Below, piece after piece: positions 35,516 to 42,874 of a stretch of DNA of 64,000 bases. Within the stretch, counting starts at the first letter, position 1. Each line of letters opens with the position of its first letter. The notes under the pieces were generated by a model, which was given only the letters and a program-made list of their open reading frames with translations, was not told where the DNA came from and did no database searches. The translations under genes and the position numbers were made by a program. This stretch comes from Larkinella insperata (lineage in GTDB: Bacteria > Bacteroidota > Bacteroidia > Cytophagales > Spirosomataceae): contig NZ_CP110973.1 in NCBI RefSeq assembly GCF_026248825.1, positions 248,001-312,000 of the forward strand, written 5' to 3'.

Positions 35516-36298
35516 CTACGTCAGAGCCCGGTCCAGGTGCACGTAACCGCCATCGACGTAAATCAGTTGACCGGTGGTGTGACTCGATTTATCGGAGAGT
35601 AGAAAAACCACCATGTTGGCAATTTCCTCGGGCGTAGTCATCCGTTTCTCCAGCGGTATTTTAGAGACGATGCTGTCCAGCTTGGCCTTCGGATCTTCGA
35701 AGGTGTTGATCCAGTTTTCGTACAAAGGCGTCCACGACTCGGAAACCACCACCGCATTGACCCGGATGCTGTACGGCAGCAATTCCACGGCCCATTCGCG
35801 CGTGAGGGCATTCCGGCCGCCGTTGGCTGCGGCATAGGCGGAGGTGTTCCCCTGCCCGGTTTCGGCGGTTTTGGATGTAATGTTCACAATGGCGCCCTTG
35901 GATTGTTTGAGAGCGGGCAGGGCGTGGTGCGCCATCAGGTAATAATGAACCATATTTTTGTGCAGCGACTGCATAAACCGCTCATAATCGCCTTTTTCCA
36001 GCCCAACCCCGTCGTTAACGCCCGCGTTGTTGACCAAACCGTCGATCCGGCCGAAGCGGGCCAGCGTTTGCTCTACGGCTTTTTTGCATTCGTCGGGCTG
36101 GGTCAGCTCGGCCACAATCTGAAAGGCCTGCGCCCCGATCGCCGTGAGCGCTTCAATGGCCCGCTGGTTATCGGCTTCGTTGCGCCCCACAATCACCGGA
36201 ATGGCTCCCTCGGCGGCCAGCACGGTCGAAATTCCCTCGCCAATGCCTTTGGCTCCGCCGGTTACGATAATGACTTTTTCGGTCAGGTTCAGGTTCAT
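35516..36298 (-). CDS. SDR family oxidoreductase, putative L-fucose dehydrogenase
   Basis: A 260-residue short-chain dehydrogenase probably oxidising L-fucose to L-fucono-lactone with NAD(P). The cofactor motif TGGAKGIG is at 13-20, NNAG at 90-93 and the catalytic Ser at 142 (NITSK). The catalytic Tyr is Tyr155 in YAAANGGRNALTREWA, but the Lys expected four residues later is Asn159 (codon AAC). The rest of the domain is intact (QLIYVDGGYVHLD). The substrate is inferred from FucP and the lactonase on either side. The gene overlaps no neighbour and lies 30 bases after the lactonase. Confidence 0.82.
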   Translation of the reverse strand: MNLNLTEKVIIVTGGAKGIGEGISTVLAAEGAIPVIVGRNEADNQRAIEALTAIGAQAFQIVAELTQPDECKKAVEQTLARFGRIDGLVNNAGVNDGVGLEKGDYERFMQSLHKNMVHYYLMAHHALPALKQSKGAIVNITSKTAETGQGNTSAYAAANGGRNALTREWAVELLPYSIRVNAVVVSESWTPLYENWINTFEDPKAKLDSIVSKIPLEKRMTTPEEIANMVVFLLSDKSSHTTGQLIYVDGGYVHLDRALT

Positions 36299-36328
36299 AA
36301 ATGTATTGTTGGGCGATCAGCCCGTAAA

Positions 36329-37153
36329 CTATAAGTTGTAAAATTTGACGGCATTGTCGCCAAACACCTTCTGCCGCGCGGTTTCGCCCCACGGCTTTAC
36401 GTATTCTTCCACAATGCTCTTCATGGCATCGTATTCCGCAGCCACCAGGCACACTGGCCAGTCGGAGCCAAAAACCAGCCGGTCGGGGCCGAAATGTTCG
36501 AACACCACATCCAGATAGGGCCGGAAATCGTCCGGTTGCCAGCGTTGCCAGTCGGCTTCCGTGACCATGCCCGACACCTTGCAGTACACGTTCGGACTTT
36601 TGGCAATTTCGCCCATGTAATTCGACCACGTGTTTACCTTCTGATCCTTGATATGCGGTTTGGCAATGTGATCAACGATAAACTTCACTTCCGGAACCGT
36701 GCGCACCAGATGCAGGGCGGCTTTCAACTGGTTGGGATAGATCAGGATATCGTACGTAAAATCAAAAGCCGCCAGTTGCCGCACCCCGCGGATAAATTCC
36801 GGCTGCATCATGAAGTCTTCCGGCTCGGCCTGCACCACGTGCCGGAACCCTTTCAACTCCTCGTACTGCGAGAAATATTCCAGCCGGTCGTAGAGCTTGT
36901 CGGAGCGCAGATCGACCCAGCCGACCACGCCCTTGATAAAACCGTACGCTTCGGCCAGTTGCAGCAAAAACGTCGTTTCAGCTTCCGACTGATCGGCCTG
37001 CACGGCCACACAGCCGTCGATGCCGTTCTGCTGCAAAACCGGTTCCAGATCGGCGGGCAGAAAGTCCCGCCGAATCCGTTGCATATCTTCCGTAATCCAG
37101 CTATCCCGTTCCGGGTCGTAAAACCAGAAATGCTGGTGGGCGTCGATGGTCAT
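36329..37153 (-). CDS. Amidohydrolase family L-fuconolactonase
   Basis: A 274-residue amidohydrolase_2 enzyme expected to open L-fucono-1,5-lactone to L-fuconate. The metal-site His pair HQH is at residues 6-8 (MTIDAHQHFWFYDPERD), the region around FIVDHIAKPHI carries a further His, and the terminal active-site Asp is in FGSDWPVCL. The close match to lactonases of non-phosphorylating sugar pathways and the fucose context support the role. It begins just 6 bases beyond the left arm of the heptamer repeat bounding the four-helix-bundle gene. Confidence 0.88.
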   Translation of the reverse strand: MTIDAHQHFWFYDPERDSWITEDMQRIRRDFLPADLEPVLQQNGIDGCVAVQADQSEAETTFLLQLAEAYGFIKGVVGWVDLRSDKLYDRLEYFSQYEELKGFRHVVQAEPEDFMMQPEFIRGVRQLAAFDFTYDILIYPNQLKAALHLVRTVPEVKFIVDHIAKPHIKDQKVNTWSNYMGEIAKSPNVYCKVSGMVTEADWQRWQPDDFRPYLDVVFEHFGPDRLVFGSDWPVCLVAAEYDAMKSIVEEYVKPWGETARQKVFGDNAVKFYNL

Positions 37154-37158
37154 ATTGG

Positions 37159-37186
37159 GAATTAAAAGTTAAAAATTAAAAGTCAA
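37159..37186. repeat. Heptamer array, left boundary of the four-helix-bundle segment
   Basis: Four 7-bp units, GAATTAA, AAGTTAA, AAATTAA and AAGTCAA. Bases 37167-37183 (AGTTAAAAATTAAAAGT) are the exact inverse of 37600-37616. The array sits just before the lactonase start. Confidence 0.65.
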
Positions 37187-37218
37187 AACCGGACCGCTCG
37201 TGTGGTTAAAAGTGGCAT

Positions 37219-37584
37219 TCAAATAGATGGTTTTTGAGCGCTAATTTGAATGGCGGCTAAGATGCGAAACAGTTCTTCACAATCGTTCAACATCGAAGTT
37301 GCCATTTGTTCGGTCAGGTAGTTGGTAGCCTGCAATAAGCGAAGCCATTAACGGGTTTCACGGGCCTCTTTGTAAGAAATCACTACTTTAGCCGCAAACT
37401 CTTTCCGTGAGTAACCGCCAGTTGCTTCTTCCAGATTAGCACCAATCGAAGTACCGCTTTTCAACAGTTGCTCCGCCATCTTAACCGGAACCTTATTCTC
37501 AACCAACCCTTTATACAGATTTACAGTACGAACCGCAAAAGCGAACGCCTTTTTCTGAACAACGCTCTCTTTCGAGTTTGCCAT
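37219..37584 (-). pseudogene. Four-helix-bundle protein gene with one in-frame stop
   Basis: The start at 37584 gives MANSKESVVQKKAFAFAVRT, and the family pattern continues through LLKSGTSIGANLEEATGGYSRKEFAAKVVISYKEARETR, typical of the S23/23S-rRNA-intervening-sequence four-helix-bundle family. A TAA at 37348-37350 (codon 79) stops it; the same frame then continues with WLRLLQATNYLTEQMATSMLNDCEELFRILAAIQ to a TGA at 37219. The family normally has Tyr where the TAA stands (ETRYWLRLL), so one base changed TAT or TAC to TAA. The full frame would be 121 residues, the usual family length. Either a recent pseudogene or a 78-residue truncated product. Both sides carry heptamer arrays forming an inverted repeat. 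Confidence 0.85.
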
Positions 37585-37596
37585 ACTGTCAACAGC

Positions 37597-37631
37597 ACTA
37601 CTTTTAATTTTTAACTGTTCATTTTTAACTG
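37597..37631. repeat. Heptamer array, right boundary of the four-helix-bundle segment
   Basis: On the minus strand the units read CAGTTAA, AAATGAA, CAGTTAA, AAATTAA and AAGTAGT. Bases 37600-37616 (ACTTTTAATTTTTAACT) are the inverse of the left array. The array overlaps the last codons of the FAH-family gene. Confidence 0.65.
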
Positions 37632-38479
37632 TACGAAACGGCGGTTTGCTTTTGCGTGCCGAGGCCCTCGATACCGAGTTCCACAACGTCGCCGGGTTGG
37701 AGGAACCGCTGCGGTTTGAGGCCCATGCCCACCCCAGAGGGCGTACCGGTAGAGATCACGTCGCCGGGAAGCAGCGTCATGAACTGGCTGATGTAACTCA
37801 CCAGCGTCGGCACGTCGAAAATCATGTCGTCGGTGTTGGAATCCTGCAAGCTTTCGCCATTCAGACGTAGCCAGAGGCCCAGTTTGTTCGGGTTCGGCAC
37901 CTCGTCTTTGGTGACCATAAACGGCCCGAGCGGTGCGAAGGTGTCGGCGCTTTTGCCTTTCACCCATTGCCCCCCGCGTTCCAGCTGGAAAGCCCGTTCG
38001 CTGTAGTCGTTGTGAACGGCATACCCCGCGATGTAGTCGAAAGCTTCTTCCTTGGAAACGTACGTAGCTTTTTTACCGATGATAATCGCCAGTTCAACTT
38101 CCCAGTCCGTTTTTTCCGACTTTTTCGGAATCACGACGTTATCATCGGGACCGACCAAAGCCGTGGTTGATTTGAAAAACAGAATCGGCTCGGTGGGAAC
38201 GGCCGCGTTGGTTTCGGCGGCATGTTTGGCGTAGTTCAGGCCCACGCAGACAATCTTGGAAGGCCGTTTGATGCATGACGCCCGGCGGACATTACCCGCG
38301 ACGCTGGGGCAACTCGACTCGTTGGTTTTCAACCACTCAGCCAGTTTTTCCAGGCCGTTGTTGGTAAAGAAATCTTCATCGTAATCCTGCCCGAAAGCCG
38401 ATACATCCAGACTGGCGCCCGAAGGCAGCATAACACCGGGGCGCTCATTGTCCGGTGAGCCAAAGCGAAATAGTTTCAT
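37625..38479 (-). CDS. Fumarylacetoacetate-hydrolase family, 2,4-diketo-3-deoxy-L-fuconate hydrolase
   Basis: A 284-residue FAH-fold enzyme. The start at 38479 (MKLFRFGSPDNERPGVMLPSG) is chosen because the longer frame runs into the promoter region. Metal-site signals include TDWEVELAIIIGKKATYVS (E-V-E) and AVHNDYSERAFQLERGGQW (Asp). The C-terminal half holds LLPGDVISTGTPSGVGMGLKP. FAH-family proteins cut C-C bonds of 2,4-diketo acids; beside FucP and the lactonase, the last step of the non-phosphorylating L-fucose pathway (to pyruvate and L-lactate) is the best fit. It opens the operon. Confidence 0.85.
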   Translation of the reverse strand: MKLFRFGSPDNERPGVMLPSGASLDVSAFGQDYDEDFFTNNGLEKLAEWLKTNESSCPSVAGNVRRASCIKRPSKIVCVGLNYAKHAAETNAAVPTEPILFFKSTTALVGPDDNVVIPKKSEKTDWEVELAIIIGKKATYVSKEEAFDYIAGYAVHNDYSERAFQLERGGQWVKGKSADTFAPLGPFMVTKDEVPNPNKLGLWLRLNGESLQDSNTDDMIFDVPTLVSYISQFMTLLPGDVISTGTPSGVGMGLKPQRFLQPGDVVELGIEGLGTQKQTAVSYS

Positions 38480-38539
38480 TGCGGAGGGTCTACTTTTTTT
38501 AGCGTAAAGAGAAAAATAGGCGGTATATAACCTTGGCGG

Positions 38540-38569
38540 CAAAAATAAAGTGTCGGCGGCAGATCGCAA
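38540..38569 (-). promoter_or_regulatory. Bacteroidota-type promoter of the L-fucose operon
   Basis: On the minus strand TTG at 38569-38567 is followed, after exactly 19 bases, by TATTTTTG at 38547-38540. This matches the Bacteroidota consensus (-33 TTG, -7 TAnnTTTG). It lies 61 bases before the FAH-family start codon and just past the stop of the upstream alpha/beta hydrolase, so it is well placed to drive the fucose operon. Confidence 0.6.
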
Positions 38570-38596
38570 CAGCCGCCGACCATCTTAATTCTTAAC

Positions 38597-41050
38597 TTAC
38601 TGCCCAACGGCCTCCTGGTTTTCCAGTTTCCAGTCATTGTTAAAGAAACCGGCTTTCCGCACACCCTTGATCCCGTCTTTTACCATGTCCAGCCCAAAAA
38701 TCATGTAATCCGGGAAACCGCTTCCGCCCGCAAAATACTGGTTGGCATCGGCGGCTTTCATACCCGCCAGGCCCGTTCCGGTTACAACCGCTACCGAAGC
38801 GGTTTCGCTGTCCGAACGCGGCCACGCGAAATAGGCACTCACGTCCTCGCCCGCATACCGCTCGGTTCCAACCGTCAGTTGCCCCCGGCTTACCTGGATG
38901 GGGCAGTTGGCCAGCAAACCGTTCCAGGCCCGGTTGGTGGTGGCGTTGCCGTAAATGACCACGCCCCGGTCGGCGTACTGCGCCGGACTGAACGCTTTGT
39001 CGGGAACAATATCAACCGCGCCGTTGCCCCGGTAATACCAGGTTTCGGCGTCGTAGCGGGCTTTGTTGTAGGCCCATTCGTTTTCCGCTGGCGTACCCGC
39101 CGTTCCGTACACAAAGACCATCCGGTGTTTGAATGGCTCTTTGAACGTGCCGTTGCGGTGCGCTCCTTTCTGCGTCAGCGCGGGTTTGGTGGCGATTTCC
39201 CAGTGCCCATTTTTCGCCAAATACAGCCGTTCGTCCGCACTTTTGACGGCATAACTCACGGTGTTCAGGCTATCCAGCGTGATCTTGACGGTTTCGCCCG
39301 GAGCAAAGTCGGCCAGATTCAGCGACAGCAACTGGATGTTCTCGGTTGTTCCCGTAATCGTTTTCGCCTTCTTATCCCGCTTCAACTGAACGCGGCTGTA
39401 TTCCAGCGGGTGCTGCTGCTGCTCGACAGACACCCAGCGCATGGTAGACGAAATACCGGGGTTGGCCGTGGTGAAGTCGATGGCGTTAACAGCACTGTCG
39501 GCGGCAATTTTATGCCATTTGAAGTAATCAAAAATCGGGTCCCAGTCGACACTTTCGTTGCCGTACCAGTGCGAGCCGCCCGGGTATTCGTAGTGCGTAA
39601 AATCAGGATGAAACGTGCCCAGCAGCTTCCGCATCTGGCGGGCATATTCGACCGAAACCGTGCGGTCGGCGTCGCCGTGCAGGATGTACACGCCCAGCGG
39701 TTTGTAGTTGGAAGCCAGTCTGATCACGTTGCTGGGGTTGCTGGAACGCAGCAGCATTTTCTCCAACGCCGTTCCGCCCTCTTCCGGAATTTTACCGTCG
39801 TGCGAACCGTAGCCCGCCAGGGTCGGGTAGCCGGCACAGGGAGCAATGGCGGCCCAATTGCCGGGGAAGGTCGCGCCCAAATACCAGGTTCCGTGTCCAC
39901 CCATCGAGTGGCCGGTCAGGTAGATGCGCTGCGAATCGGGGTTAAACTGCTTTTTCCCCAGGCCGAACACCTCCAGCGCATCCAGCCGGCCCCAATCTTC
40001 CCAGTTGAAACCCCGGGGCCGCCGGTTGGTGGGCGTCACCACCACCCCCCACTCTTTCGGTTGGTAGGCCCGCGCCTGCCCGATGGCTTCAACCCCGGCG
40101 CCGTGTACCGACAGAAACAAGGCGGGGGCCTGCCCGTCCGGTTTGCGCTGCGGAGCCACGCCGAAATACTGCACACTGCCGTCGATGTTGCTGATGAACG
40201 TCTGGCTGTAGTGTTCGCCCGGTCCGGCTACGCTCAGGGTCAGCTCTTTTTCGTCAACGGCTTTGCTGCCCTGCAACAAACTAACCAGGACTTTCGCGTC
40301 TTTTCCCGAAACGCCCGACGCATCCATCCGAAAACCCACCTTGCGGGTGGTCATGGCCGGAACGGAGGGCAGTTCCGAAACAAGTTCCTTCCCCGCCAGA
40401 CGGCTTCTCATTTTCAGGCCGGTCAGCGCCTTGTTCGTCGTGTTGACAAGAACCACCGCGCCCCAGATCGGTTCATCCTTTTTTTCCAAAACCACACTGG
40501 GCAAGGTGGGATCTTCGGTATTGAGCGCTACGGGCTTTTCCGGGAAAATCAGTTTGGCCGTCAGGCCCTGGTACCGGGAAAATTGTGAGGTTCGGAGGTA
40601 AATCTCATTAACGCCCTTTTTTAGTGAGACCGGAATGTACAGATAGCCCAGCGCGTACGGATCACCGGCATGGGGCGCTCCGTTGACGTACGCCATGTTC
40701 TGGCCGGTTGCGTGCAGCAAAGCCGTCTGATCGCGGTCGGCGGTATAAGTCAGGTACAAATAACCGTTGTTAAACGACCGGCCCCGAAATTTGCCCTGCT
40801 GATCGGGCGTAACGACCTGCCAGCGCAGTGAATCGGTGCTGGTAGTCGTGAGTCCCTGCCCGGCCGTCGGCTTTGGCAAATTGCCCCGGTATAGGTGGTA
40901 GGCCAACTGATCGGTATACAGAGCCTCGCGGCCGTACTGGTGGCACGGCCCAACGGCCAGCCCCTGAGTGAAATGATGGACACGCTGCGCCCGAACGTTT
41001 AATGCAGTAAGAATAAACGAGAACGCGGTAAGAAGAATACGGATTTTCAT
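38597..41050 (-). CDS. Secreted alpha/beta hydrolase (prolyl-oligopeptidase-like)
   Basis: An 817-residue exported hydrolase. The signal peptide is MKIRILLTAFSFILTALNVRA. The N-terminal half is beta-rich, with a jelly-roll-like segment (YLYIPVSLKKGVNEIYLRTS). The catalytic domain has the nucleophile elbow GHSMGGHGTWYLG (Ser near residue 380) and LFLSVHGAGVEAIG before it; GVYILHGDADRTVSVEYARQM carries an Asp, and the His is probably in YPGGSHWYGN. The family contains peptidases and acyl esterases. Next to GH29, removal of an acyl group from a fucosylated glycan is a reasonable guess, not shown. It follows the fucosidase gene by 50 bases. Confidence 0.8.
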   Translation of the reverse strand: MKIRILLTAFSFILTALNVRAQRVHHFTQGLAVGPCHQYGREALYTDQLAYHLYRGNLPKPTAGQGLTTTSTDSLRWQVVTPDQQGKFRGRSFNNGYLYLTYTADRDQTALLHATGQNMAYVNGAPHAGDPYALGYLYIPVSLKKGVNEIYLRTSQFSRYQGLTAKLIFPEKPVALNTEDPTLPSVVLEKKDEPIWGAVVLVNTTNKALTGLKMRSRLAGKELVSELPSVPAMTTRKVGFRMDASGVSGKDAKVLVSLLQGSKAVDEKELTLSVAGPGEHYSQTFISNIDGSVQYFGVAPQRKPDGQAPALFLSVHGAGVEAIGQARAYQPKEWGVVVTPTNRRPRGFNWEDWGRLDALEVFGLGKKQFNPDSQRIYLTGHSMGGHGTWYLGATFPGNWAAIAPCAGYPTLAGYGSHDGKIPEEGGTALEKMLLRSSNPSNVIRLASNYKPLGVYILHGDADRTVSVEYARQMRKLLGTFHPDFTHYEYPGGSHWYGNESVDWDPIFDYFKWHKIAADSAVNAIDFTTANPGISSTMRWVSVEQQQHPLEYSRVQLKRDKKAKTITGTTENIQLLSLNLADFAPGETVKITLDSLNTVSYAVKSADERLYLAKNGHWEIATKPALTQKGAHRNGTFKEPFKHRMVFVYGTAGTPAENEWAYNKARYDAETWYYRGNGAVDIVPDKAFSPAQYADRGVVIYGNATTNRAWNGLLANCPIQVSRGQLTVGTERYAGEDVSAYFAWPRSDSETASVAVVTGTGLAGMKAADANQYFAGGSGFPDYMIFGLDMVKDGIKGVRKAGFFNNDWKLENQEAVGQ

Positions 41051-41100
41051 CGAAAGATAGATGGAATAATGAGTTGGGTAAAAACGCTTTCAGCCAGCCA

Positions 41101-42540
41101 TTAACCCATTTTAAAAACCCAAACCGGTTGCCCGGCCAATTGCTGCCGAAGTTTTTCCGGGATGCTGATTTCAATACCGTTCCCGGCTTTCTTCCACTTC
41201 AGGGGTTGCTTTGCCCCCAAAATCGTTAGCGTAGCTTTGGCCTTGGACGGCGCAAGGGGTAGCGTAACTGTTGCGGGCAGGGCGGTTTCGGTTTCCGTGG
41301 GCAGGTAGGAAGCGTACGAAGCTTTTCCGTTGGTCGTAAAGGCCCACTGGTCCTGGCGGTAGGGAGCCAGCGGTTTGGTACCGTAGATCGATTCGCCGTT
41401 TATTTGCATCCAGGCGCCGATTTCCTTCAGCCGGGTGTACGCTTCTTCGTGCCATTCGCCGTCGGGACCGGGCGCGATGTTCAGCAGCATGTTACCGTTT
41501 TTGGCGACAATATCCACCAGCATCTGCACCAGTTTGCGCGTCGGTTTGAAGTTTTCTTTCGGAATGTATGACCAGCTGTTGCCCATTGTCAGGCAGCTTT
41601 CCCACGGAATCGGCATGTAATGATCCGGAATCTGCTGCTCGGGCGTCGCGTAGTTTTCAAATTCACCCGCCACCGTCCGGTCTACCACGAGCAAACCCGG
41701 TTGTTTCTGCCGCCCCATTCCGGCAATCCGCGCCATGTCGATGTCCTGGCTGTACGGAATGGTCCGTTGCCAGCTCACCGTCGAGTCAATCGTGCTGGCC
41801 GGGCGCACCCAGCCGCCGTCCAGCCACAGGATATCGACCTTGCCGTAGTCAGTCATCAACTCCTGAATCTGGTTGTAGGTGAAGTCCTGATATTTCTTCC
41901 AGAGTTCGGGGTATTTTTTCGGATCATAGCTTACGTTACGGTCTTTCGGCGGGAAATACGGCCACCAGTACGAGTCAACGTTCCAGTCGGGTTTTGAAAA
42001 ATACGTACCGACCATAAAGCCCTGATTCCGGAACGCGCCGAGAATTTCCTTGGTCACGTTGCTGCGCGGGTTGGACGAAAACGGCGATTTACTGCTCGTA
42101 ATTTTGTAATCGGTCTGCTTTGAATCGAACATACAGAACCCGTCGTGGTGCTTGGTCGTAAAGATCATGTACTTCATCCCGGCGGCTTTGGCGGCTTCGG
42201 CCCAGCGTTCGGGGTTAAAGCGCGTCGGGTTGAAGGTGGTCTGCAGGTTTTCGTAGGCTTTTTTGTAGCCGTACCAATCGCTGGCGTACGGTCCGCGACG
42301 CACCGTCCAGCCTTCATCTTCCGGGCACAGCGACCAGGATTCGACCACGCCCCACTGGCTGTAGGTACCCCAGTGCATCAACAAACCAAACTTGATATCC
42401 TGCCACTGATCGAGCTTTTGCTTCACCAGACTGTCTTTCGGCCACTCGTACTTCGAGTGATTTTGTTCCGAATGTTGCTGCGCAAAAACTGGGGTTGATA
42501 GAAGGGCAGCCAGGCCCAGACTAAGTAAGGTAGACTTCAT
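41101..42540 (-). CDS. Secreted GH29 alpha-L-fucosidase
   Basis: A 479-residue exported enzyme releasing terminal alpha-L-fucose. The signal peptide is MKSTLLSLGLAALLSTPVFA. The GH29 TIM barrel shows FGLLMHWGTYS (His56), MIFTTKHHDGFCMFDS (131-140) and the nucleophile Asp241 in VDILWLDGGWVRP. After the barrel a beta-rich C-terminal domain ends VWVFKMG. It heads a likely two-gene transcript with the alpha/beta hydrolase. Its fucose product would enter by FucP. Confidence 0.92.
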   Translation of the reverse strand: MKSTLLSLGLAALLSTPVFAQQHSEQNHSKYEWPKDSLVKQKLDQWQDIKFGLLMHWGTYSQWGVVESWSLCPEDEGWTVRRGPYASDWYGYKKAYENLQTTFNPTRFNPERWAEAAKAAGMKYMIFTTKHHDGFCMFDSKQTDYKITSSKSPFSSNPRSNVTKEILGAFRNQGFMVGTYFSKPDWNVDSYWWPYFPPKDRNVSYDPKKYPELWKKYQDFTYNQIQELMTDYGKVDILWLDGGWVRPASTIDSTVSWQRTIPYSQDIDMARIAGMGRQKQPGLLVVDRTVAGEFENYATPEQQIPDHYMPIPWESCLTMGNSWSYIPKENFKPTRKLVQMLVDIVAKNGNMLLNIAPGPDGEWHEEAYTRLKEIGAWMQINGESIYGTKPLAPYRQDQWAFTTNGKASYASYLPTETETALPATVTLPLAPSKAKATLTILGAKQPLKWKKAGNGIEISIPEKLRQQLAGQPVWVFKMG

Positions 42541-42633
42541 TGTGAAACGGTTGTATCCGTTGGATTTGGATTATGGTTGTACTCAATTAAATGCGATTTT
42601 GTCCCAAATTGCCGATTTCGATCAGCGACTCCC

Positions 42634-42759
42634 CTATTGAATCCTTAACTTCTGGATAAAATACCGGCCAATTCGCCGGCCCTGATCCATGCCATTTTCG
42701 ATGGAATCCCGGAAGTGAATACCGCCGTAAAGTTGAAGACGGTCTTTTTCCATTAGTCT
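42634..42759 (-). pseudogene. C-terminal remnant of a second vanadium haloperoxidase
   Basis: Forty-one codons on the minus strand read MRLMEKDRLQLYGGIHFRDSIENG and on to IGRYFIQKLRIQ before a TAG at 42634-42636. They align with the end of the neighbouring haloperoxidase (RLYGGIHFRDAIESGQQQGKAIG), keeping the vanadate-site His. An in-frame TGA lies just upstream and no further coding match was seen, so the rest of the gene is lost. The DNA is clearly diverged from the neighbour, so this is an old paralogue rather than a recent partial copy. Confidence 0.8.
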
Positions 42760-42874
42760 CATTCAATGGTGACATTTCCTTTCCGTTGCGTCCTTTGCAG
42801 GAAGAAAAAACACATTCAGAAACAGCCTATGCTCGGATAATTGCATCCTACTAGCCTCGTCTGGTTTAGAAAAA

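Noticed and set aside
38879..40588. A 569-codon open frame on the plus strand
   Set aside because: It lies fully antisense to the alpha/beta hydrolase, which has a signal peptide and catalytic motifs. The antisense product has no domain pattern and is rich in Arg, Gly and Val, as expected of a shadow frame.
42587..42775. A 62-codon minus-strand frame
   Set aside because: It is in a different frame from the haloperoxidase remnant that occupies the same bases and has no family match.
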